7,018 nucleotides of DNA from Gammaproteobacteria bacterium (GTDB taxonomy: Bacteria; Pseudomonadota; Gammaproteobacteria; Competibacterales; Competibacteraceae): the NCBI GenBank assembly GCA_020047885.1, contig JAIFNF010000309.1, positions 1 to 7,018 on the forward strand. Direction: 5' to 3'. A program made the translations under genes and the position numbers. Position 1 is the first letter of the stretch. Each line of letters begins with the position of its first letter. Positions 1 to 7,018 of this stretch are shown in pieces. Below the pieces are notes generated by a model, which was given only the letters and a program-made list of their open reading frames with translations, was not told where the DNA came from and searched no databases.

Positions 1-77
1 CCTTGCCTTGTGATCAAAATCAAATTATGCTTATTTATAAATATAAATCAATAATATAAATCTGACAAAGTAGAACT
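1..77. other. AT-rich flank at a probable rearrangement or assembly junction
   Basis: Only 12 of the first 60 bases are G or C, whereas the rest of the window is clearly GC-rich. The tract is made of A/T runs around 30-62 and carries no recognisable protein. It ends where the propeller frame starts to match its family: that frame is closed by a TGA at 63-65 and from about 78 reads NGVGEPTSVAISPDGKYAVV, a mid-domain propeller strand. This suggests foreign or intergenic DNA joined to the interior of the gene. It could also be a genuine AT-rich promoter region, or a contig-end artefact. The composition break is observed; its cause is inferred. Confidence 0.5.
9..24 (+). promoter_or_regulatory. 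Possible CRP/FNR-family binding site
   Basis: TGTGA, six bases, then TCAAA matches the CRP consensus TGTGA-N6-TCACA at nine of ten core positions. TATAAA-like hexamers, for example at 55-60, follow downstream and could act as a -10 element for the propeller gene. Such matches occur easily in AT-rich DNA, and the downstream gene lacks a proper start, so this is only a weak candidate. Confidence 0.2.
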
Positions 78-101
78 AATGGGGTTGGCGAACCAACCTC
101 G

Positions 102-2030
102 GTGGCGATCTCACCCGATGGCAAGTATGCGGTGGTAGCCGTGCGCATGGGCGATGATCTAAACAACGCCTTTCCTGGCTTGCTGCGGGTGTATGACATC
201 TCCAATCCAGCGGCGGTGACCGCGGTGAAGGACATCACCGTGGGCATTGGCCCGGACTCCATCGCTCTGGCAGGCGGCGACAAAACCCTGCGCGCCGTGG
301 TAGCCATTGAGGATGAGGAAACCGACACGGAAGGCGATGCCTCTATTCCCGGAGTCCGTCCCGGCCGCATCGACGTGGTGGGCTTGCAAGATCTCTATGG
401 CGGAACCCGCACCGACGTACAATCCCTTGAGGTAACCGGCGCTCTGGCTGACATCGACGCTCCTTACGCTGCTGACCCTCAACCGGAATTCGTCTCCATT
501 AATAAGAACACCCAAAAGGCGGTCGTCTCGCTGCAAGAGAACAACGCTTTTGCGATTGTCGATCTGTCTGACGCCAATACGCCTCGACTGGAAGGCGTTT
601 ATTCCACCGGCACGGTGACCCGTACCGGCAACGCCGACATCCTGAGTGACAAGGAAATCAGCTTGGTGAACAGCTTTACCGGCCGTCGGGAAGCCGATGC
701 CGTGGCCTGGGTGAACCATGAAGTGTTCGCTACTGCCAACGAAGGTGACACCAGCGTAGGTGATGATGGCGTGTTCCCCGGTGCACGCGGCTTTACCCTG
801 ATGGACGTCAAAGGTGCTGTAATCTACGAAACCGGGGAAAAAACTGAGAAAAACGCGGTCAGGTACGGGCATTACCCGGACAACCGTTCTCGATCCAAGG
901 GCGTCGAAATCGAGGGCGTCACCTCGGCCAGCTTTGACGGTACGCCTTTCCTGTTTGTCGGTTCCGAACGCGGTTCTTTCGCCGAGGTGTATCGCCTGGA
1001 CGATGTGAACACCCCGCAATTCGTACAACTATTGCCCACCGGCCTGTCCCCTGAAGGTGTGATTACCGTGACGGGCCGCGATGACGACCGACAGTTGTTC
1101 ATCACCGCGAATGAAGTGGAAGGCTCCCTGACTCTCTACCAGTATTATGCCAACGGTCCGACGCCTAACCCCGCTGATCCGCAAATCGTGGCTCAGGATG
1201 CCAACCTGCCCTGGGGCGCGCTATCCGGTTTGACCACCGATGGCGTCGATCTCTATGCAGTGCCTGACAATGCGTTCAGCCAATCCCGCATTTACCGGAT
1301 CAATCCTGTGGATGCAAATCAAGGCAAGATGACCCTTGAATCAGCGACCCTGTTGACCTTGGCGGATGGCAGTCCGCTCAAGGTGGACCCGGAAGGCATC
1401 GCCCGGGTATCCGACGGCTTTTGGATCGCCGCCGAAGGCAGTACGGTCGCAACCAACGAACTAATCAAGGTCAACGAGGCCGGTGTAGTCCAGCACCGGG
1501 TTACCCTGTCCCCCGAGATCCAGGCTCGTTTCGCCAAGGCCAGCACCAGCACCGGCTTCGAGGGCGTCGCGGCTAGCGCCGATGGTGCGACCCTGTTCGT
1601 GGCTCTGCAACGCGGCTTCGATACCGCTCAACCCTATGCCGCCATTCTCAAGTACGACACCGCCACCGGTATTTGGAGCAGTGCGCAATATCCCTTGGAT
1701 CAGCACAGCAAGGATCCCGCTACGTACTGGATGGGTCTGTCGGAAATTCAGCTTATCGAAGAGGGTCGGCTGCTCATTCTGGAACGGGACAAGGGCGGCG
1801 GTGAAGGCGGCGCTATCAATGCGGAATACAAGCGGATCTACAGCGTGCAGGCTGCTGACGTGGTGGATGGCGCGACGCTGACCAAGACCTTAATCCGCGA
1901 CCTGCGCAAGGACTACAACTACCTGCATGAAAAGGCCGAAGGGATGGTGGTCTATCAAGGTGATATCTGGGTAGTCAACGACAATGATGGCGGTGGATGG
2001 ACCCGGATGTTGAACGCCGGAACGTTGTGA
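102..2030 (+). CDS. Beta-propeller/esterase-like phytase family protein, 5'-truncated
   Basis: The product is a secreted-type propeller protein. Residues 1-350 contain propeller strands of the choice-of-anchor I/YVTN kind, such as SPDGKYAVVAV near the start, EGVTSASFDGTPFLFVGSER near 271-290 and a following LSPEGVITVTG. Residues about 366-640 match the phytase-like esterase domain: LPWGALSGL (369-377), DPEGIA (429-434), GFEGVA (485-490), LILERD (558-563), and an end typical of the family (VVNDNDGGGWTRML). Family members are thought to be exported and may act on phosphate esters, but a substrate cannot be assigned. The GTG at 102 is a formal start only. It encodes the Val of a conserved TSVAISPDG strand and has no well-placed ribosome-binding site. 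The frame stays open upstream to 66 with family-like residues (NGVGEPTS) but no start codon. No signal peptide is present. I conclude that the N-terminus, with signal peptide and first blade or blades, has been lost, so the gene is probably non-functional. The downstream part shows no frameshift. No terminator hairpin is visible after the stop. Confidence 0.75.
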   Translation: MAISPDGKYAVVAVRMGDDLNNAFPGLLRVYDISNPAAVTAVKDITVGIGPDSIALAGGDKTLRAVVAIEDEETDTEGDASIPGVRPGRIDVVGLQDLYGGTRTDVQSLEVTGALADIDAPYAADPQPEFVSINKNTQKAVVSLQENNAFAIVDLSDANTPRLEGVYSTGTVTRTGNADILSDKEISLVNSFTGRREADAVAWVNHEVFATANEGDTSVGDDGVFPGARGFTLMDVKGAVIYETGEKTEKNAVRYGHYPDNRSRSKGVEIEGVTSASFDGTPFLFVGSERGSFAEVYRLDDVNTPQFVQLLPTGLSPEGVITVTGRDDDRQLFITANEVEGSLTLYQYYANGPTPNPADPQIVAQDANLPWGALSGLTTDGVDLYAVPDNAFSQSRIYRINPVDANQGKMTLESATLLTLADGSPLKVDPEGIARVSDGFWIAAEGSTVATNELIKVNEAGVVQHRVTLSPEIQARFAKASTSTGFEGVAASADGATLFVALQRGFDTAQPYAAILKYDTATGIWSSAQYPLDQHSKDPATYWMGLSEIQLIEEGRLLILERDKGGGEGGAINAEYKRIYSVQAADVVDGATLTKTLIRDLRKDYNYLHEKAEGMVVYQGDIWVVNDNDGGGWTRMLNAGTL

Positions 2031-2098
2031 CGTAACATTTAACCGACAACAGCGATGATAATCGTTTGGCAACCTGACACCTTGCGGACATCCCAGTG

Positions 2099-2239
2099 AT
2101 GAATCCTACCCGAGAACCCTGCCGGCTAACTCCCGGCTCGATTACCACGTCCCTGACCGTCAAGCAAGCCATGCTACGCAAAACATTCACGCCTGTGTCA
2201 AGGTGGATGACACCGTACCCGGCATTGAAGAGAGATTGA
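2099..2239 (+). pseudogene. phnW: N-terminal remnant of 2-aminoethylphosphonate-pyruvate transaminase
   Basis: Read from the ATG at 2099, the frame gives MNPTREPCR followed by LTPGSITTSLTVKQAML. This matches the start of PhnW, a PLP-dependent enzyme that converts AEP and pyruvate to phosphonoacetaldehyde and alanine; family members begin like PYLLTPGPLTTS..VK.AMLRDW. The match stops after LR (about 2179), and 19 unrelated codons lead to a TGA at 2237-2239. The intact enzyme is roughly 360-370 residues, so over 90% is missing, including the PLP lysine. Within the matching stretch several conserved positions have drifted (C and R for the usual Y and L, SI for the usual PL), as expected for a gene no longer under selection. 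No Shine-Dalgarno sequence is seen. The frame overlaps the next remnant in another frame. Identification rests on recognising the N-terminal motif, not on a search. Confidence 0.65.
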
Positions 2240-2526
2240 ACACCGGGATGTGGACGGTCGCTGTGGCGATTTCACCGGGTCTGTTGTTGCTGGATGAACC
2301 ACTGTCTGCGCTGGACGCCATGACCACGGTTTCCGCGGTGGTTTTTCTCTATTCGCCCGATACAACGCTGGCCTCGGTTGCGGTGCTGAATATGGATGAT
2401 GCCGGGGACACGGCACCGGCAGCCACGATGGCGATGTTGATCGTCGTGACTGCGGGTGCCGTGCGGCTGGAGCACACCGGCCAGAGTCATTGGCTACAGC
2501 GCCGCACTCAGGCATGGCAGCGCTGA
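2203..2526 (+). pseudogene. Chimeric remnant of AEP ABC transporter: ATPase Walker B piece fused to permease C-terminus
   Basis: The open frame (GTG at 2203, TGA at 2524-2526, 107 codons) joins two transporter genes. Residues about 19-39 (2257-2319) are VAVAISPGLLLLDEPLSALD plus Ala: the Walker B strand, catalytic Glu (E32) and D-loop of an ABC ATPase, without Walker A or the LSGGQ signature. Residues 40-107 (2320-2526) then read TTVSAVVFLYSPDTTLASVA, LNMDDAGDTAPAA and finally RRTQAWQR, the C-terminus of the putative AEP permease family (PhnU/PhnV type) that partners PhnT-type ATPases. The join lies at about 2317-2325. The first 18 residues match nothing I recognise. The permease part has lost hydrophobic positions (LEHTGQSHW where members usually have Leu for Glu and Gln), again suggesting drift. 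A peptide could be made because the frame is open, but it could neither bind ATP nor form a channel. I treat it as the debris of a deletion that removed most of a phosphonate operon. Confidence 0.68.
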
Positions 2527-2575
2527 CGGGACTCCCGAATATGCGGGTGACGGCAAGTGGGTCAGTGCTGGACTG

Positions 2576-2605
2576 TCGAAGAATTCGCTGGAGGGTTGCT
2601 ATACT
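2576..2605 (+). promoter_or_regulatory. Predicted sigma-70 promoter with extended -10 for the nucleotidase gene
   Basis: TGCTATACT at 2597-2605 is an extended -10: TG, one base, then TATACT, five of six to TATAAT. A weak -35 candidate, TCGAAG at 2576-2581, lies 18 bases upstream, a common arrangement when the extended -10 compensates. Transcription would start near 2612, giving a leader of about 32 bases before the ATG at 2644. The position directly between the phosphonate debris and the nucleotidase gene supports it. Confidence 0.5.
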
Positions 2606-2643
2606 GAACAGATCGCAAACCACGAAACTGTTTCAGTCCCGAC

Positions 2644-4380
<1,737 letters not shown>

Positions 4381-4381
4381 C

Positions 4382-6730
4382 TCAACCGACTCTCTCGCTT
4401 GTTCCACCGTTTACCGAAAGCGCTTGCCGAATCTCCCTGGCCAGCGCTTCCCGGGAAAACGGCTTTTGCAGGAAATGGACGCCTTCGTCAAGAACGCCGT
4501 GATGCGCGATGACATTCGCGGTGTAGCCGGACATGAATACGCAGCGCATATCGGGACGCAATGCACTGAGCCGCTGCCAAAGTTCACGACCGCTCATCCC
4601 CGGCATGACCACGTCGGTCAGCAAGAGATGAATCGGCGCATCATGCGCTTCAACCTGCTGCAGCGCCTGGTCAGGACTCCCGGCAGCCAGCACGGTATAA
4701 CCGAGTTGCTGAAGCATTCGCATATTGAGTTTAAGCAGCGCAGCCTCATCTTCAACCAGGAGCACGGTTTCAGTCCCCATTGGCGTCACTGCGGGTATTA
4801 ACGCCGCTTGCGCATCGACCAAATCCGCGGTATGCCGGGGCAAATAGATCTTGAACGTCGCGCCTTTCCCCGGTTCGCTGTAAACGTAAATGAAGCCGTT
4901 ATTCTGCTTGACGATGCCGTACACGGTCGCCAGTCCAAGGCCGGTGCCCTGCCCCGGCGGCTTAGTGGTGAAAAAGGGATCAAACAGCCGGGACAATACC
5001 ACATGATCCATGCCGATCCCATTATTACTGACCGCCATCAGCACATACGATCCCGGGCTGCACTCCGCGTGCGCCTCACAATAGGCGTCGTCAAACGTGG
5101 CTAGACCCGTCTCAATCACGATGGTGCCAATTCCGGAAATCGCATCACGGGCGTTGACCACTAGATTGGCAAGAATTTGATCGATTTGAGCTGGATCCAT
5201 CTTCACCCGCATCGGGTCGCGGGCGGGTTTCCATAACAGATCAATGTTTTCGCCAATTAGTCGCCTGAGCATCTTGAACATACCCGCGATGGTGTCGTTC
5301 AAATCCAGGACTCTAGGCGCAATCGTCTGCTTGCGCGCAAAGGCCAGCAACTGGCGAGTCAGATCGGCTGAACGCTGAGCCGCACTCCGAATTTCCTGCA
5401 AATCAGCGGCCAGCGCACTGTCCGGCGTGACCTGCTCCAAAGCCAGATCGGCATGGCCGGTAATCACCGCCAGCATGTTATTAAAATCATGCGCAACGCC
5501 GCCCGCCAATCGCCCCACCGCTTCCATCTTTTGCGACTGCTGGAGCTGCGCCTCCAGTACATCCTGTTGATGCACTGCCTGACGTTCCTTGGCCTCGGCG
5601 CTGCGTCGCTCGACCACCTTCCAGACCGATTCCATGAGCAGGGTGAGTTGCAAGATGTCGGTTTCATGGTAATCAGTGACTTTATTAGCGACGCCGATCA
5701 CCGCTACAATCTTCCCTCCGCTGAATACCGGTACCGTCAGATATTTCAGCAGCGGCGCATGACCGGCGGGATAGCCCTTCTTGAGCGGATGCGCTGCAGC
5801 AAAATCATTGACCAGAATCGACCTGCGTTGTCGAACCGCTTCACCCCAGAGGCCAGTTTTGTCCAGTTCATAGCAGGTCTGCGGGCTAACAATCGAACAC
5901 TCCTCCATGACCCCCCGGGACCAGGAATTCAGGACAAACTCCTGACGATCTTCATGGTAGCGGTAGATATAGCCGATCTTGCTGCCGGTCAGCCGAATCG
6001 CTTCATGCAGGGCATGATCCAGAAAATCCTGTATGGAATCAATGGGATACTGCAAAATATTGGCCAGACTGCGCAATCGAGCCTCATTCAGGAACACGAT
6101 GTGCTCGCCTTCGCGGCGAACCAGCAGGGTTTCAGCACTGTGGTTGGGTGTGGGCCAGGACTGGATCAGGGGATACAGGTTGGATTCCGCGAAACTGCGC
6201 AGGATAAGCATCGCCAATGGCTGTCCATCGGCACTGATAATCGGTGTCACCGTGTCGATATAAACGCGGTCGTCAGCCGCACGGTAGAAATCCGAGAGAA
6301 CGCTATCGCTGCCCGCCAAGGCAGTTCGTATCGCCTTCTGGGCAGCGAGCAAGCGCCCGCCCTCTGGATCAAGCAACAGAACGTTGGCATAGCCATGGCT
6401 TTCCTGTTCCAATTGCAACCGGGTTTCCCAATCCGTTTGCAAGTCGTGAGTCGCCGGATTTTGTCGCCAGGTTTCCAGGGCGCGCCGGAAAAACGGACTG
6501 CCTGCCATTCGGTGAGCGTCAGCCAGGCGCTCCTGCTGCCATTGCTGGATCTGTTCGACTTTCAACGCGCTGATGGCCGCGATGTCGTGATATTTTTCCT
6601 GGCGGATGCGCTCAGCTTCGGCGTGATAATATCCGTAGCCGCCACCGAGTAATAGCAGCGCGATCAAGACAAAAACAGATGTCCAGATCCAGACAGATGC
6701 CTTAATGCCCCGGTCGTTTATTGCGCTCAA
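4382..6730 (-). CDS. Membrane hybrid sensor histidine kinase (sensor fragment-GAF-HisKA-HATPase-REC), internally deleted
   Basis: A 782-residue two-component kinase. Residues 12-34 form a membrane span (VWIWTSVFVLIALLLLGG core); 36-216 resemble the first part of an extracytoplasmic dCache-like sensor domain (KYHDIAAISALKVEQIQQW, VYIDTVTPI); about 225-378 form a GAF domain (SKIGYIYRYHEDRQEFVLNS, HPLKKGYPAGHAPL, VIGVANK); a coiled coil at about 378-402 leads to HisKA with phospho-acceptor His414 in GGVAHDFNN. The HATPase has the N box NLVVNARDA (522-530), F box DPFFTTK and G2 GQGTGLGL (593-600). A receiver domain (654-770) has E660/D661, phospho-acceptor D706, S734 and K756. Two oddities: the sensor runs from VFLNE (212-216) straight into the GAF leader ARLRSL with no second span, and the G1 box reads NNGIGM, with Asn569 for the usual Asp. 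With one span the kinase would face the periplasm, so function is doubtful. Start is TTG at 6728-6730; no in-frame ATG fits before the span, and GAGGGG lies 11 bases upstream. No dedicated output regulator adjoins it; signal unknown. Confidence 0.9.
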   Translation of the reverse strand: MSAINDRGIKASVWIWTSVFVLIALLLLGGGYGYYHAEAERIRQEKYHDIAAISALKVEQIQQWQQERLADAHRMAGSPFFRRALETWRQNPATHDLQTDWETRLQLEQESHGYANVLLLDPEGGRLLAAQKAIRTALAGSDSVLSDFYRAADDRVYIDTVTPIISADGQPLAMLILRSFAESNLYPLIQSWPTPNHSAETLLVRREGEHIVFLNEARLRSLANILQYPIDSIQDFLDHALHEAIRLTGSKIGYIYRYHEDRQEFVLNSWSRGVMEECSIVSPQTCYELDKTGLWGEAVRQRRSILVNDFAAAHPLKKGYPAGHAPLLKYLTVPVFSGGKIVAVIGVANKVTDYHETDILQLTLLMESVWKVVERRSAEAKERQAVHQQDVLEAQLQQSQKMEAVGRLAGGVAHDFNNMLAVITGHADLALEQVTPDSALAADLQEIRSAAQRSADLTRQLLAFARKQTIAPRVLDLNDTIAGMFKMLRRLIGENIDLLWKPARDPMRVKMDPAQIDQILANLVVNARDAISGIGTIVIETGLATFDDAYCEAHAECSPGSYVLMAVSNNGIGMDHVVLSRLFDPFFTTKPPGQGTGLGLATVYGIVKQNNGFIYVYSEPGKGATFKIYLPRHTADLVDAQAALIPAVTPMGTETVLLVEDEAALLKLNMRMLQQLGYTVLAAGSPDQALQQVEAHDAPIHLLLTDVVMPGMSGRELWQRLSALRPDMRCVFMSGYTANVIAHHGVLDEGVHFLQKPFSREALAREIRQALSVNGGTSERVG

Positions 6731-6741
6731 GACGGTGTTGT

Positions 6742-6747
6742 CCCCTC
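6742..6747 (-). promoter_or_regulatory. Ribosome-binding site supporting the kinase TTG start
   Basis: On the - strand GAGGGG lies 11 bases before the TTG start at 6730, purine-rich and partly complementary to the 16S anti-Shine-Dalgarno. The spacing is slightly long. It supports TTG because the first ATG downstream in frame is Met75, well beyond the membrane span that clearly belongs to the protein. Confidence 0.4.
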
Positions 6748-6805
6748 GACTTCCAGCGTCCAGGTGATTGGGAAGCTCATTGCGGCGCTGTCATTCAAAT
6801 ATCGG

Positions 6806-6850
6806 TGAGCCGAGCCTGCCGGGCATTATCCTCCCGGAAGGCTCGGCTCA
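6806..6850 (-). terminator. Strong hairpin after the permease gene, probable terminator without a clear U-tract
   Basis: Arms 6806-6823 (TGAGCCGAGCCTGCCGGG) and 6833-6850 pair at 17 of 18 positions, with one G-A mismatch and a nine-base loop. The hairpin begins five bases after the permease stop codon on the - strand, the usual place for a terminator. The bases following it on that strand are CCGATATTTG, only a short T run, so termination may be partial or Rho-assisted. An mRNA 3'-end stabiliser or an attenuator between the permease and the kinase is possible. No promoter for the kinase is obvious in the 75 bases between hairpin and TTG, which makes some read-through plausible. Confidence 0.6.
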
Positions 6851-6855
6851 AGTGA

Positions 6856-7018
6856 CTACAAATAACGCATTTGCAGGTAAACCATGCTGATGGCGATCGA
6901 CATCAGCATGAGTGGGAAGGCCACCAGAGTGTACCGGATAAAGCGAATGGGTTGACCCGCCCGTTCCGCGAAACCAGCAACCACCAGATTAGCGCTGGCT
7001 CCGACCAGAGTGCCGTTA
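6856..7018 (-). CDS. ArsB/SLC13-type (ion transporter superfamily) permease, C-terminal fragment
   Basis: Reading the - strand from 7017, 53 codons end at a TAG (6858-6856). They begin NGTLVGASANLVVAGFAERA, the helical-hairpin motif near the C-terminus of ArsB/NhaD/CitM-type secondary transporters (members have GN.T.IGASANVV..G.AE..G), which contributes to substrate and sodium binding. A final membrane helix follows (about residues 31-47, LVAFPLMLMSIAISMVY) with a short tail QMRYL. The family moves anions such as arsenite, citrate or dicarboxylates, or exchanges sodium and protons across the inner membrane; this fragment cannot say which. The gene runs off the right edge, so its start and most of its 10-13 helices are outside the window. 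The strong hairpin right after the stop suggests its transcript normally ends there, upstream of the kinase. Confidence 0.8.
   Translation of the reverse strand, partial: NGTLVGASANLVVAGFAERAGQPIRFIRYTLVAFPLMLMSIAISMVYLQMRYL

Noticed and set aside
79..138. ATG at 79 as the start of the phytase-like gene
   Set aside because: It lies in a different frame and reaches a stop after 19 codons.
159..1028. A 289-codon open frame on the - strand within the phytase-like gene
   Set aside because: It overlaps a recognisable propeller domain on the other strand and resembles no known protein.
1975..2190. A 71-codon - strand frame over the start of the phosphonate remnant
   Set aside because: The + strand reading gives a recognisable PhnW N-terminus at the same place, while the - strand product resembles nothing.
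2203..2256. First 18 codons of the chimeric frame as part of the ABC ATPase
   Set aside because: No Walker A, Q-loop or signature motif is visible and I could not match these residues to any part of the transporter ATPase, so they are left unassigned.
2573..2594. A PhoB box upstream of the nucleotidase gene
   Set aside because: CTGTC at 2573-2577 matches half a Pho box, but the second half eleven bases on (TCGCTGG) does not fit, so PhoB control cannot be claimed.
5453..6652. A 399-codon open frame on the + strand opposite the kinase gene
   Set aside because: It is antisense to a protein with unmistakable sensor and GAF domains; its translation shows no domain, signal or coherent hydrophobic pattern. 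Long antisense frames are common in GC-rich coding DNA.

Overview
The window looks like chromosomal DNA of a moderately GC-rich Gram-negative bacterium, most likely a gammaproteobacterium. It carries a periplasmic lipoprotein 5'-nucleotidase with a clear lipobox, a membrane hybrid histidine kinase of proteobacterial type, and 2-aminoethylphosphonate-transporter remnants. The lineage is an inference from protein style; no rRNA or other marker is present.

Layout. Positions 1 to about 77 are strikingly AT-rich (12 G/C in the first 60 bases) and end abruptly where a beta-propeller/phytase-like reading frame (to 2030, + strand) begins mid-domain, so that gene has lost its 5' end. Positions 2099-2526 hold the collapsed remains of a 2-aminoethylphosphonate (AEP) use cluster: the N-terminus of the transaminase PhnW, then a piece of the ABC ATPase (Walker B and D-loop) fused in frame to the C-terminus of the matching permease. 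A promoter with an extended -10 (around 2600) precedes an intact UshA-type 5'-nucleotidase/metallophosphatase lipoprotein (2644-4380, +). One base after its stop, a convergent gene on the - strand (6730 down to 4382) encodes a GAF/hybrid histidine kinase with a receiver domain. A long hairpin (6806-6850) separates it from the 3' end of an ArsB/SLC13-type permease gene (- strand, running off the window at 7018).

How the parts relate. The left half reads as a phosphorus-acquisition neighbourhood: a phytase-like esterase, phosphonate uptake and transamination, and nucleotide dephosphorylation. Only the nucleotidase looks intact. The kinase seems to lack the second half of its sensor domain and its second membrane span, and has Asn in place of the usual Asp in the ATP-binding G1 motif. 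Three neighbouring loci therefore show deletion-like joins. Either the region is undergoing reductive decay or some joins are assembly artefacts. I found no convincing new defence or mobile system, RNA gene, CRISPR array or insertion sequence.
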